Source of the DNA: Fallopia convolvulus
Lineage: Eukaryota; Streptophyta; Magnoliopsida; Caryophyllales; Polygonaceae
Length of the DNA: 64,000 nucleotides
NCBI GenBank assembly: GCA_964016875.1
Contig: OZ024721.1
Span: 42,367,088 to 42,431,087, forward strand
Direction: 5' to 3'
Made by a program: the position numbers and the translations under genes. The notes beneath the pieces are model-generated. The model made no database searches and had not been told where the DNA came from. It saw only the letters and a list, made by a program, of their open reading frames with translations. Shown here in pieces: positions 1 through 11,508 of the stretch. The number at the start of each line of letters is the position of its first letter. The stretch's first letter is position 1.

Positions 1-2
1 GA

Positions 3-76
3 AGCAGCTTGTATGTTGGAAACATCAATTACTACCATAAGCCTCTACGCAATGGTAAATGGACAGTAACATATGA
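3..76 (+). pseudogene. Exon-like remnant, gene not recognised (window edge)
   Basis: One open frame from the window edge reads SSLYVGNINYYHKPLRNGKW and a few more residues, then meets a good splice donor (GAG|GTATGTAAC). I do not recognise the family. The next exon-like stretch (about 1509-1673) ends in a stop. Either this is the last part of a gene lying to the left or a captured fragment like those that follow it. Confidence 0.25.
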
Positions 77-2634
77 GGTATGTAACTGAGTTCTACTCAG
101 TCTCTAGCTTGCTTTAGAACTCTTGCATTAAGGTCATCGTTTTCAGCTCAGTTTTGCGAGCAACATTTTGTGTTGTTCATTTAATATCATGTTTTGTGGT
201 CAAATTTCCTGTGCTTGGTTGTTATTCAAACTGGGTTTTAAATATGTTGGGTACCTGATGCTCGGAAGTAGAAGCTTTTGTTATGTTAAATCTGAACCAG
301 GATTTTGATTTCCTGTATACATGGAATTTGTTTAGCTTTTAAGGAGGGACAGAGCTGGCTTTTTTGTGTAATTAAAATTTTCAAATTTGGTATCAAATCC
401 AGATGTTTAAGAATGCAGTTGCATTTGCACACTGATTACTGAATGCGCCTTTTTGTGTGTTTTAAGGCATGCCTACAGTTTAAGATCATTGGACGGAATA
501 TGCTATGTAATAGTGTTATAAGTTGAAAATTCAATTCATTACATATGCTTAGGGATAGAGTTTTTGGTGCATCATTTGACCAACTCTCAAAGACAAATTG
601 TGGGACATAATGTTATTAGAGATACAAATATGAAGCTGACAATTCATTACTCAAGGAATGATACTAAAGGTTCTATCTAAGGTTTTTAATAATTTATGTT
701 TAATTACGGTTGTTTTGACTACGCAAATGGATTGGCGGTAAGACACAACACCCACAATACAACATTACTAGGTAAATCATGCATAATCTTTAATAGTACT
801 GCATATTGACTGATTGCTTCTTTCCATGAAAAAATCTTCCTTGCTTTCAGTTGGTGTTACAACTAAATTATGTTCTTTTGATTGTAGCATTTATTAGTAA
901 GTTCTTTTAAATTTTGATCTGATGTATATTAGCAGATTGTGTTGAATTCTCTTATGGAGCTGTTAAGCTTGGGAATAGACTACAATGTAAAGGGAAGACA
1001 AGATAAATAGGTTACTTAGATCCAATTTTATGAGTGAGAATTACTGAAGAGAAGGGTCTGATTTTGGACTTGGAAGTAATTTCCCCCAAGCATCTCGATC
1101 GGGCTTGCCAATTCGTTCTATTTGTTGACTACATAAATAGAAACGTGTTTTGATATAAACATGCATGTTTGGTAAATGTGAGCTTAAACATCAAATTATA
1201 TAACTGAGGCTAATTGACACTTAAAACACCAACTTTTTCTATCATATCAGTCTTAGTTTGAAAAAGCTTTAAATGGTTGACATTGCTTTCGAAGGGATTA
1301 TGCAAAAGGTTTGAGATTCCTTTTGTTGCTCTTTCAAAATATGAAGACCCACTCTGTATGAAGATCTGTTTGAGCAAAAAGAATGCTGAGTGTTGATAGC
1401 CTGATACTTGTGCATTTTGCAGATTACTTTCAAGATGATGCAAAATATCTGTTGTTTGATTTTTTTTATTCTTTATGTTTTGATATTTAATTGTTCTACA
1501 TCACGCAGGCCCCAATACCATGGAAGGCGACATTTAATCATAAGAAGCGTTGCTGGGTGAAAAGATCTTCACCTTGCACAATCAGTGTAATCTTTGTTAG
1601 AAGGTTAAGAATCTATATGGACAAGAAATTTAGAAGCATGGAAGTTTCTAGATGCAGCTTCATAATCGAGTAGTCAGATTATACAAGCACTTTGTGGTTA
1701 TTTGTAGGTCAAATATTATGAGTATAAATGTGTATGTTACAGGTGATACTGTTAGAAGGTTAAGAAGCTACCCCTAAACCTATTGAAGGCCTTCAGAATT
1801 GGAGCATCTTCAATGGAGTCCCTTCAGATATAAATGTAAGTTCACAATTAGTCTTCGATCTAATTAAGCGTGACACATCTATAGAGTGATGGTCTCATAT
1901 GCATATGTGTTTCTCTTTAATCAAAACAAATCTAGAGAGCCATGAATTTGAACTTGGTTTTGCAAATGTGACACTCAGAACCTGGTTTTGTATTTTTTTC
2001 CTTACTGGGTCCAGGGGGTTGTATTTATAGTTTGGTTTGGGTTTAAGTAATTTTATGGCCAGAATTTGGACCTAATTTTCAGTGGAGCCAATTCGTGCAT
2101 TATTTTAATAAAATTAGTGTCTACTGTTTACTAATAGTTTCTACTACTTTGGGAAAATACTTTAATGATCCTGTGAATTTTTTTAGAAATACGGATATGG
2201 TATGAGAGGTTTTTTTAGCATTATTCTGGTAATTCAGCTATCATAGTTAAAATGTCTCTACTTCTAGTAAAGTTGTCATTTTGCATTCTTGTTCAACTTT
2301 ATATAGTATGTTCTTGATATTTTGCTGGTATTATGATTGGCTATGAAAATATCTAGAGCATGTCTTTTGGTAACTTACATTTATTTCTTTGATACTTGTC
2401 TCTTCTAGCATGTAAATAATCCGCTTATAGAAGATACATTATGCATAAAAATGCCATCTGTTCCGACCTTCACTTTGTCGTCTGTACTTCCCCTTGCATA
2501 CAAACTCAGTAGCATTTGTTGGGTTACACTAACACAAGTGATGATCTCATGAACTATAAATTTGTGATGTACCCATGCTATTGAACAAGGGTCATGGTTT
2601 TGTTATTGTGTTAATCTGATTTGAACATATATAG
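77..2634. other. AT-rich non-coding stretch with two exon-like islands
   Basis: No continuous gene is visible. At 1509-1673 an acceptor-like CAG is followed by an open stretch rich in basic and aromatic residues (PIPWKATFNHKKRCWVKRSS). At 1741-1834 a second open stretch reads KPIEGLQNWSIFNGVPSDIN and ends at a GTAAGT donor. Neither family is recognised. The layout looks like intronic DNA between short exons of a decayed or captured gene on the plus strand. Confidence 0.3.
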
Positions 2635-3149
2635 GTAAGGGTGGCTACTAGGGAGGCAAGGTTGCCAACCAAGATCCTCTGGATGAGGAGGATGAGAGTT
2701 CTCAGGCGTTTTCTCCTGCAAATACCGTGAAGCAAAGAAGATTGACAAGCACATGTACCATGATATGTACATGAAGGTGAAGGGTAATGACTTCAAGAAC
2801 AAGAGAGTATTGATGGAAATCATTCACAAGTCCAAGGCTGAGAAGGCTAGAGAGAAGACATTGTCTGACCAGTTTGAGGCTAAGCGTGCCAAGAACAAGG
2901 CTAGCAGGGAAAGCAAACTTGGCAAGAGGGAAGAACGTTTGGCTCAGGTAGATTATCCAACTTTAGATATCTCAATCACTTTATTTCACTTGTCTTAATT
3001 GATTAACATGAATGTGTTTATTTATTTGTACACATGGTGTTATTTTTAGTCCATTTGAAATTCTTTTTTCATGCATTTTGCTTTTCAACCTTTAGGGACC
3101 TGGAGAAACCCGCGCAGCCCACACCAGCAGCAGCAGCTCAGCCAACACA
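2635..3149 (+). pseudogene. RPL19: Ribosomal protein L19 (eL19) pseudogene fragment, introns kept
   Basis: eL19 is a component of the cytosolic 60S ribosomal subunit. Exon 2635-2947 encodes the middle of the protein: TREARLPTKILWMRRMRVLR, then after a frame change KIDKHMYHDMYMKVKGN, SKAEKAREKTLSDQFEAKRA and REERLAQ. A small exon 3096-3149 gives a decayed version of the Ala/Pro-rich tail. Defects: the N-terminal exons are missing, the GKRKG start of the exon is altered, and there is a frameshift near 2717-2722, where a ttt insertion and lost bases replace the LLRKYRE coding. Intron 2948-3095 retains a GT donor and an AG acceptor, so this is a DNA-level duplicate and not a processed retrocopy. 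The family call is firm; function is not expected. Confidence 0.85.
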
Positions 3150-3946
3150 GTAAGTTAATCTTTTATTATCTAACAATTGCATTAGAAATGATGTCGTGAA
3201 TAAAATTATCTTTAGAAGAAAGACAAAGCAAAAGGGGCAATGACCAATATCTACCCCTCATATCTCTATTAGTTTGTTACCGTAAATTTATTATGTCAAG
3301 GATTTCTCTATCTAATTTAAGAAGAAGGAATATTATCTTCTTTGTTTCTCCTCTAATACAAGTTTGTGCCTTAAAGTTTCCTCTTTGACATTTAAAAATA
3401 ATGACACTGTTATATTCCCTCTATGTTTTATCTGCAGTTGGTAAGGATGCTCAAAACACCAGAGAAAGGTGAAACTGGAGACGAAACTACAGATATGTTA
3501 ACGAACATCTTTTAGCTGCTAAATCAGGTAATTTTTTACTGAAGATATTTTTTTGTCCTTCAAATGTCAGACTTCTTCATGTGTGATGTATAAACATTTG
3601 ACAAAAGTTGATGATATTATTGAGTAGCATCTTTTATGCTTTTAATTGGTTATGAAGGTTTAGGGTAATTTTAATAAACCACAAGATGGAATTGTTTATA
3701 CTTTTCGACCAAGGTTTAGGGTTTATGAAATTGTTTGTGTGATTTCATTATTTTGATTGCATTGGTGAATCTTGATTACATGCTTATATTTTTTTCTGTG
3801 CAGAATATGGATAAGATGCCATTAGTCGAATGCCATGTAAGTCTCTATGCCTTTGTGTGACGTTCTTTGTTCTCCCACTCTAATGATTAAAGTTGGATTT
3901 ATCAAGAAATACATCAATTCCTTTATGAGCTGTCTCCTTTTTGCAG
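3150..3946. other. Intronic/intergenic stretch with unassigned exon-like pieces
   Basis: Two short acceptor-to-donor stretches (about 3438-3528 and 3804-3836) look like exons. The first contains, in one frame, NYRYVNEHLLAAKS with an upstream stop. I cannot assign either. They lie on the same strand between the L19 and SAM-domain remnants. Confidence 0.25.
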
Positions 3947-4098
3947 GCTCTTGCTTCGGTTGCTGGGTTTCTTCAGTCTCTCAGTTTGGAAAAAATCGGA
4001 TTCAGTTTTAGGTAGAGGAGGTAAAGTTAAACCCTCATGTATGTGCATAGCTTGTTTACATCCTAGGAAAAAAATGCAATCTGTGACCTATTGCAGGT

Positions 4099-4109
4099 AG
4101 ATATTACAG
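4099..4109 (+). repeat. Left target-site duplication of the LINE
   Basis: AGATATTACAG here and AGATATTACCG at 8101-8111 differ at one position. They duplicate the VDIT codons of the SAM exon and bracket the LINE exactly. Confidence 0.8.
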
Positions 4110-4251
4110 AAAAACAACATTCCCATCGGCAACTAAGAGCGCTCCCGCCCCTTGTGACGCTTCTGGAGGCTGCTAGTGTGGATTTCGTGCGGCGCACGAT
4201 AATCCGGTGGCTTCCGGTGCGTTTCTGGATCTCTTTCCGGCAGGAGGAGCG

Positions 4252-5742
4252 ATGGCTCGCAAACAAAAAAAGAAGGGAAATGCATCTGAATCGGTACTTT
4301 CTCCTCCAAAGAATGTACCGGATCTAGTGTTTGGTACCAGTTCGTCCATAAATAGTGATGTAGCTGCTAATCTGAATCAGAATAGTGCAGATGAGGATGA
4401 TCGGACTCAGATTGATCCGAGTAAACAATCTATGAGGGATAATCGTGAGATCTATGTAATTGATAAAGGAAAATCACCGATTGTGGATCACGCATATGAG
4501 GGAACGCCGAATGATAAAGCTGTATGCATTCAGAAGCCAGTTGATGAGGATTCAGTTAGTATTAGACAAGTGAATGCATCAATCAGCCCAATTCCTAAGA
4601 CTAACGATCAACCTAGAAAACGATCGTATCTTAGTGCAGTTACAGGAGCTTGTCAAATTGAAGAGAAGAATCGGTTGGAATTTGTTCCAAATATTGATAA
4701 GGCTGTGTTCAAATTTGATAGTACTGATGTTGCTGATGAATCGGAGGAGTGGAATGCTGTCTTAATTGGTTGTGTGGTAGGCTGGAATGTTACAGTTGAT
4801 GATATGGTAGACTATGCCAAGAAAAGCTGGAACAATACAACAGTGAAGATAACTCTCAAATCCAATGGAGTATGGATTCTGAAATTTCATAGTTTGGAAG
4901 AGAGGGATTGGGTTCTTGACAATGGGCCATGGTTCTTAGAAGGGTTTTAACCATTGGAGCTCAAAATATGGGAAACTGGTATGAATATAGGATGGGAAAT
5001 GTTTGATACTCTGCCTGTTTGGGTTATCTTGCCAGATTTGGACCCTATCTTTTTCTCAAACCGTATGCTCAGTATAATTGGCACCATGATAGGGATACCA
5101 GTATGTATGGATAATTTTACTGCTAATAAGGAAAAATTGTCCTGTGCTCGTATTCTGGTTAGGGTGAACATCTATGAGATAAGATGGAAGGTTGTTATTC
5201 TGGAAGATGCAAAAGGGAAGAGATACATACAGAAAGTAGAGTTTGACTGGAAGCCATGGTATTGCTTGAAATGTGGGATTTTTTGCCATAGAACAGATTG
5301 TTGCTATAATAGGCAAGAGGTGAAGGGGAATGGTAAAGCAAAGACGCAGCTGATGACAAAGACACATAAGAGGCAGATGTGGAAGCCTAAGCTAACTTCA
5401 ATCTTGGGGCCTGGGCCTGAAGGTACCGAAAACACATCTGATTACAATGATAAAATAGAGGAGAATCAGATTAATAGTGATGATGGTAAAAGCAAGAATG
5501 ATCAGGGAAAAACACCAGTTATTGAAATCAGTGGTAACTCTCAGAAGGCAGTTGCAACAGAGACAGGTAAAGCAAAAGAAACTGATAATGAGGAATGGCA
5601 GAAGGTTAAGAAACCAGCTAATGTTGTTAAGTATGACTTCAGGAAGCGACATAATGCTCAGAAAGCCAGTACTTCTGTTGCCATCAATAAGTTTGCTCAG
5701 TTTGGAGTAGGCACAACAAACAAAGAAACTGATAATGGATGA
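4252..5742 (+). pseudogene. LINE ORF1: DUF4283 and CCHC zinc-knuckle protein, one stop
   Basis: ORF1 proteins of plant LINEs bind the element RNA. The frame opens at MARKQKKKGN (ATG 4252) and includes a DUF4283-like core around EEWNAVLIGCVVGWNVTVDD and RDWVLDNGPWFLEG. A single TAA at 4948-4950 interrupts it. The same frame continues from 4951 through TLPVWVILPDLDP to a zinc knuckle CLKCGIFCHRTDCC (C-X2-C-X4-H-X4-C) near 5263-5304. A charged tail follows up to 5742. The end overlaps the start of ORF2 by 8 bases. Confidence 0.8.
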
Positions 5743-8100
5743 GCTCAAGCTTGGATGTTGGAATGTTAGAGGATGTAATACATCCTCTAAAATAAGAATG
5801 GTAAATAATTTTATTAGGAAAAATAATATCAATATTATGGCTATTCTTGAGTCTAAAATAGCTATGCAAAAAGAAGATGAGATTGCTTCCAGCCTTGTTA
5901 AGGGATGGAAATATAATACTAATAGTACTATATCCATGAAAGGCAGAATTTGGTTTGCTTGGTTAGATGATATGATTGATCTAGCTATTGTCAGTATTGA
6001 GCCACATGTTATTCATTGTGTAGTCAAAAGCAAGAGAGGGCACTGTGTCTTTCATTTGTCTGTGGTGTATGCGTCAAATGCTTATGCAGGAAGGGTTCAC
6101 ACTTGGGACAGTCTAGCTGATGTTAAACAGAGAGTGCAGGGACCTTGGTTGATTGTGGGTGATTTCAACTGCATTTAGAACCTTCAGAAAAACTGTCTTT
6201 CAAAAGGAATGCTAGTAATGTTTCAGAAGAGCTTATGGATGTGTGTGATAAATTGGACGTGCATGATGTGCCCTACTCTGGTGCCAAGTTTACTTGGAGC
6301 AATCAACAGGAAGGGAATGACAGAATAGCTTGTAAGTTGGATAGGGTTTTGTGTAATGATAATTGGGAAGTGGACTTCCCTTTAACTTCAGTCTTCTTTG
6401 CTGATCCCAACCTGTCTGACCATTCATCGGGGGTAATCTGTGTTAATCCGACTGGAGTGCCTAAAAGGATTCCTTTTAGATTCAGGAATTACTGGGTTAT
6501 GGAAGAAGATTATAAAGACATTGTTAAGAATGCATGGAATATGAATTGTCAAGGTACTGCTCAGTTTAAGTTGATGATGAAGCCGAAAAAAATCAAGACA
6601 GTGTTGAAGGATTGGCAACATGGCAAGTATAGAAGCTTAGAAATTCTGGTGGATACTTGTGTTGAGAATATTAAGAATGCTCACGATGAATTGCAAGCTG
6701 ATTTTTCAAACAAGATAAAGCAGAAAGCTGTGAGTGACGCTAAATCTGAGCTGCAGTTGAGAATGGATCAATTTCATAGTTTTCTGGCTCAAAGAGCAAA
6801 AATAGACTGGTTAAAGTTGGGGAAGAGACTTCATCACTGTTCTATAATGGTATAAAGGCTCGTTGGGCAAGGAATACTATCTTTGCTCTAAAAAATGCTC
6901 TAGGAGAAGTCATTGAGGATAACTCTGATATTGTTGAGGAGATTTTAGATTTCTACAAAGGGCTTTTTGGTACAGCTAGGCCTAATAAGGATGTTGACTT
7001 CAGAGGTCACAATGGCTTTACTATTGAAGAAGCTAAGCACCAGATTCTCTGCCAAATGCCAAATGCAGATTGCATCAGAGAAGCTGCTTGGGATATTGGG
7101 AACAATAAAACTCTAGGGCCTGATGGTTTTGGCATTGTTTTCTTCAAAACTAGCTGGGAGATTGTGGGCAATGATGTTGTGAAAGCTGCTCGGGAATTTT
7201 TCAGATCAAGTAATATCCTCAAACAGTTCAATGCAACTTTTATAAGCTTGATTCCTAAGATAGATAAGCCCTTCTTAGTCAAGGATTTTCGTCCTATTTC
7301 ATGCTGTAATACCTTCTTGAAAATCATATCCAAAATCCTTGTTCAGAAAATCAGACCTATGCTTGAAGATATTGTATCAGTGAGACAAGGGGCCTTTGTA
7401 CCAGGGTGTAATATCTCTTATAATATTGTTGTTGAACAGGAGTTAGTAAAAAGGCTATGAGAGAAAGTGGGTTTCTCCTAGATGCATGATTCAAGTGGAC
7501 CTCCAAAAGGCGTATGATTGTGTAAGCTGGGATTATTTGTATAAAGCCTTAACTTTCTTTAACTTCCCGACTAAAATGATAGAATGGATCATGCAATGTG
7601 TTACTACACCTCAATATTCTATCATTATTAATGGAGAAGCGAAGGGATACTTTCCAGGGAAAAGAGGGCTGAGACAAGGGGATCTCCTATCCCCCTTCTT
7701 ATTTGTTTTGGTCATGGAAATGTTCCATAGAAAGCTGAATATGGTGAGTAAAAAGAAAGTCTTCTGCTGGCATCCTAAGTGTAAACAGATAGGACTGGTT
7801 GATGTTGCTTTTGCTGATGATCTGCTGATTTTTTGTAAGCCAACAAATACTACCTTGAAGTTGATCAAAAAGTGTTTGCTTGAGTTTGGGGAAGAATCAG
7901 GATTAATAGCTAATGCTGCTAAGAGTAATGTGTTCTTAGGGGGGATGAATGCCTCTGAAAAGAAGAATGTAAGTGATTTACTTGGAATTACACCTGGAAG
8001 TTTTCCTATAAGATATCTAGGGATTCCATTACATTCAAAAAGGCTACGAATAGGGGATTATGCAACACTTATTGCCAAGGTGACTGCTGTTATTCAGAGA
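5735..8100 (+). pseudogene. LINE ORF2: endonuclease and reverse transcriptase, frameshifted and cut short
   Basis: The start MDELKLGCWNVRGC is a typical L1 endonuclease N-terminus. The endonuclease core continues with GPWLIVGDFNCI (6140-6175), then TAG at 6176. Coding resumes in other frames: YSGAKFTWSNQ (from about 6275), FRPISCCN (RT, near 7287), IQVDLQKAYDCVSWDYL (7486), RQGDLLSPFLF and the catalytic FADD box in VAFADDLLIF (about 7804-7833), then RYLGIPLHSKRLRIGDY. I count frame breaks near 6190, 6822 and 7455. The protein ends at 8100 instead of running on to zf-RVT and RNase H. Confidence 0.85.
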
Positions 8101-8466
8101 AGATATTACCGCTCTTGAGCACATGACAGATGAAGATCTCGACGCCATGGGAATTCCAATGGTAAGCATTTCTTGTTTTGTGGGCAACTTGTATTTTTCA
8201 AGCTGCCTGCCAGTGATTGATGGATTTTCGATGTACCCTTAAGGCCATACAATTGATCTTATCTCTGTTTCTTTTTCTTTTCTTTTGGCATTTTGAATAC
8301 TTGTCATTTTGATGGATTTGTGCGATGTGACCTTCAATGTGTTATTTTCACAATAAAGCATGCATGTTATTGATACAGTCTTAATAAGCAACTAGACAAT
8401 GGTCTATCTTTCCTTGTTCAGGGTCCCAAGAAGAAGCTACTATCAGCATTGACTTCACTAACCTGA

Positions 8467-9335
8467 GTCGCTTAGCTATGCATGTAAGTTTTCCTGTCTT
8501 TTGTCAGCTTTACATCCCATAATCTCAATTGATGCCCAATCTGTGAAACTACAATGGAATGTATCGATTGAGATTAGCCAAATTGCCACATTAGTTGTAT
8601 GATTGTTTTATGTTCTACAAAAAAAAAGGTAGAGAATTTTACTTATATTATTGTTATTTTTTTTTTGCTTTGTCTTGAGAATTAGTTCCAGTTGGGAGAT
8701 TTGCTAGGAGTGCTGAAGTTTTTGGTAGCATGCTACTTATTTGGTGATGTGACTTACAAAACCCAAATCTTGGCTATGGGTGAAAAATGCGAGTCAATAT
8801 TCTGTTATAGTTTAATTTAGTTCTTGGAGGGAATATCATGTTTAAAATTGATGGAAAGTCCTTTTTCTTTTTATTTTGTGTGTGCGTGAACTTTATGCTC
8901 CACAGTGAATACATTTTGCCTTTTAGTCGTTATATACTTTTTATTATCCTACGTTTTATTTTATTTTCCTTTTAATTCCCTGCTTTTGAGGACGTCAACC
9001 ATCCAGGATATGCCAGGAAGAATCTCAAATGAGTAGTGGTTAGTTTGAGTTTTAAAATTTATGGTTTGTTCCTTACGAGTTTGTTTCTGTATCGGTTCTT
9101 ATGGTGGGCAGAACTATGTCCTTCAGAGCCAAAGATTGGGCACACATTGATGCAATTAGTAATGATTTGAAGCAATATAGTACAAATTGATTGTGGACTC
9201 TATTTAGGAAAAACTTCTACTTAGCATGGATTGGAGCAATCATACGTTGTTATGATGTTAATCACTTGCTCTTTGATTTTCTTATAGAATAAATGTGAGG
9301 TAGGCGTTGAATTTGTCTAGGACAATTGGAATTTC
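8467..9335. other. AT-rich non-coding stretch
   Basis: No gene or recognisable repeat is seen. Intron-like T-rich sequence leads into an exon-like segment at about 9287-9352 (AATTGGAATTTCCGAAAGG region). Confidence 0.4.
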
Positions 9336-9352
9336 CGAAAGGACCAAGATCT
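9336..9352 (+). repeat. Target-site duplication of second LINE, left copy
   Basis: CGAAAGGACCAAGATCT is repeated exactly at 10404-10420. The 17-bp perfect direct repeat flanks the LINE fragment 9353-10403. Confidence 0.9.
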
Positions 9353-10403
9353 TTTTTTGATCTGAAAGAGAGCTTATCTCATTTATTAGAGCAAATTAAG
9401 CAACATTCCCCATTGGGGGTACATCATGAGCTAAAGCAGAAAGAATACAAGTAGGAGGATTTAGGAAAACAGCAAAATTAGTATTCAGCTCAAGTGCGTA
9501 ATTGGCCAGGCGATCAGCACCCTTGTTATTATCCTGAGGAGTATGCTCAATGGACGTGCTCCAACGTTCGTCGTGAAGAAGCTTATGGCATTGCTCAAGG
9601 ATATGGAAGTCAGCATCTGCCGATGGCATAGGATTGGAGAGCAATTTCCATATTTCCCTTGCATCCGTTTCAATCACCAGGCTGGGAATTCCCATTGATT
9701 TCGCTAACTGAAGGCCATGAAGAATGGACCAAAATTCAGCCGTTCGAGCTTTGCAAGCACCGCAGGTAAACACAAAGGCCCGACAAAACTTCCTCGATGC
9801 ATCTCGAAGAACACCTCCCCCACCAGCAATTCCGGGGTTCCCTTTCGATACAGCGTCCGTGTTCAGTTTAATGACACCCAAAGGTGGTAAGATCCATCCA
9901 GAGCGAGGCCAATCACTGTGGTCGTCAGTTTGCACACAATTAAAATTGCGAACAGACTCAGCGTCTTTATAGTGGCACACTGCCTGTTGAGTGGCTGGAA
10001 TAATACGATCAATCTTGTCCTCACCATCAAACACAAACCTATTGCGATTTTTCCAGATTCGCCATATCATATTGGCAAAGATTGAACAGGGCTCCCCCCG
10101 GTTACTGATGTTCTTGAGTACCCATTCACAAATATTGGTGCCATTAAAGAAATTGTCATCAACGAACTCAAAGTTTCCTTGTCTCCACAAGAAAGCAATG
10201 GCAGCACAATCTCGGAGGAGATGAAATATAGTTTCAAGCGAACCACACCGAGGGCAGTCACCCGAGGAGGCCATATGGCGTCGGAATCTGACATCATTAC
10301 ACAGAATTGCTTCATGACATACCAAGTAGAGGAAATGTCTAGCACGTTGTTGAGCTGGGCATCTCCATATGCGGGACCAAACTTGTGATTGTGGGTTCAC
10401 ACT
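9353..10403 (-). mobile_element. 5'-truncated L1-type LINE, minus strand
   Basis: On the minus strand the fragment runs from 10403 to a short poly(A), seen as TTTTTTT at 9352-9358 on the plus strand. It contains only the 3' end of ORF2. It is bracketed by a perfect 17-bp duplication. It interrupts an exon-like sequence: joined across the insertion the flanks read WNFRKDQDLRFKVGYKVVNK, ending at a GTAAAT donor, from a gene I do not recognise. The perfect duplication and a 300-plus-codon open frame suggest a fairly recent insertion. Confidence 0.9.
9396..10403 (-). pseudogene. LINE ORF2 C-terminus: zf-RVT and RNase H
   Basis: The open frame (about 335 residues; it extends a few codons into the flank at 10415) holds two domains. 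The first is a zinc-binding reverse-transcriptase domain with ARHFLYLVCHEAILCNDV and CPRCGSLETIFHLLRDC. The second is an RNase H-like domain with IKLNTDAVSKGNPGIAGGGG, containing the catalytic D in NTDA, then ARTAEFWSILHGLQLAKSMG, VIETDA and NKGADRLANYAL. It ends at TAA shortly before the A-tail. The catalytic core of the element is missing, so it cannot move by itself. Confidence 0.85.
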
Positions 10404-10420
10404 CGAAAGGACCAAGATCT
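10404..10420 (+). repeat. Target-site duplication of second LINE, right copy
   Basis: Exact copy of 9336-9352. Confidence 0.9.
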
Positions 10421-11501
10421 GAGGTTCAAAGTAGGCTATAAAGTTGTGAACAAGGTAAATGTTATGTCTAATATCATTTTCTGCTTCTGCTTTAATTGAG
10501 TCCCTTTCTCCATTGCACTTTCTTCCGTTTGTTTGGATGGTGAGGCCTTCATCATCATTATCATTCTCCTAATTATTTACCAAAAATAGGGCTAGCATAT
10601 GACTTAACCGGAATTAATCTCAGTTTTCGCAAGTGGTCCTCTCTTATTCTTCTCAAACATAGATCTATTTTGAGATTAGGTGCAGTTATACTCCAATTCT
10701 TTGAGACATAGGTGTTGGTTCTTTTATTCTCACAAATTATTGTCCATTTATCTTCGTTACTCATAGATCATACTTCAACTCAGTGGAGGCGTCTCTTTTC
10801 CTAACCAGATTTTTTTCTCCAGATATAAAAGAAGCACGATTTGGAAAAAAAAAATCTACAAGCGGAAGTTCAAGCATTTTCAAAAAATATCAGCTAACTA
10901 CTGTAATAAACAAAGACTAATTGATAATGCTGGACCATTCCAAGGCTAGAGTGTACTTTTGGGAAAAGCATATTGAAGACTGGATTGTATAGAAATTGAG
11001 TTATTCTTTTGTGTTATAAAATAAATTAAAAATCATATTAATAGATGATAAAGGACCTGAGAGAATGATTCACAGTTGATTTAGATATGATGAGAGGAAG
11101 ATAGGTTGAGAGAACGAGGAGGAGTTCGTTGGTGAAAGCATGAATGAACAAGAAATGTGGCTGCCATGGATGCTATATCATAAATAGTTATTTAAGTGCA
11201 AAAGTATAACAAATTCTTCAATGACCTAAGAAGCATATGGATGCTCCCAAATCTTGGCTCACGCTCCAATGCCAATGTTCTCGTTCTCCATCCAAAGTGA
11301 TTTTTTTATGAGCTTTCTCTTTTTTTACCTCTTTTTTTCTGGCCATAATTATTTAACTTGTGTCAACGATCTTGCCTACTTTGTGTAATGGTGGTCTGTG
11401 TATTAGTTTTTGTTTGGATGTAAAAAATTTAGTGTGAAAATATTCGTTCGGGTCTAACCTGAAAATTTTGTTCATTTGTTAATTGTAGTATGAACATCTG
11501 A
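10421..11501. other. AT-rich non-coding stretch
   Basis: After the short exon-like end (donor near 10457) nothing coding is seen. The sequence has poly-T runs and no recognisable repeat termini. Confidence 0.4.
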
Positions 11502-11508
11502 CTAGTAT

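Larger units (their letters stand above)
4110..8100 (+). mobile_element. L1-type LINE (non-LTR retrotransposon), 3'-truncated
   Basis: The element carries an ORF1 (DUF4283 plus zinc knuckle) and an ORF2 (apurinic endonuclease plus reverse transcriptase), the usual plant L1 order. It is bracketed by an 11-bp target-site duplication with one mismatch. The element stops inside ORF2, in the segment after the RT palm. The zinc-binding and RNase H regions, the 3' UTR and the poly(A) tail are absent, yet the duplication directly abuts the break. Plant L1 copies normally lose the 5' end and keep the 3' end, so this is the reverse of the usual pattern. ORF1 has one in-frame stop and ORF2 has several frame breaks, so the copy is inactive. 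Confidence 0.85.
3947..8466 (+). pseudogene. SAM (sterile alpha motif) domain pseudogene split by a LINE
   Basis: SAM domains are helical protein-protein interaction modules. Exon 3947-4020 encodes ASVAGFLQSLSLEK, then a one-base loss and an in-frame TAG before VEE. The next exon starts at 4097 (VDIT), is cut by the LINE at 4110-8100, and resumes at 8101 with DITALEHMTDEDLDAMGIPM up to the GT donor at 8162. The last exon 8422-8466 reads GPKKKLLSALTSLT and stops. Order and splice phases match the C-terminal SAM domain of plant SAM proteins. The frameshift, stop and LINE make it a pseudogene. N-terminal exons are not visible. Confidence 0.75.
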
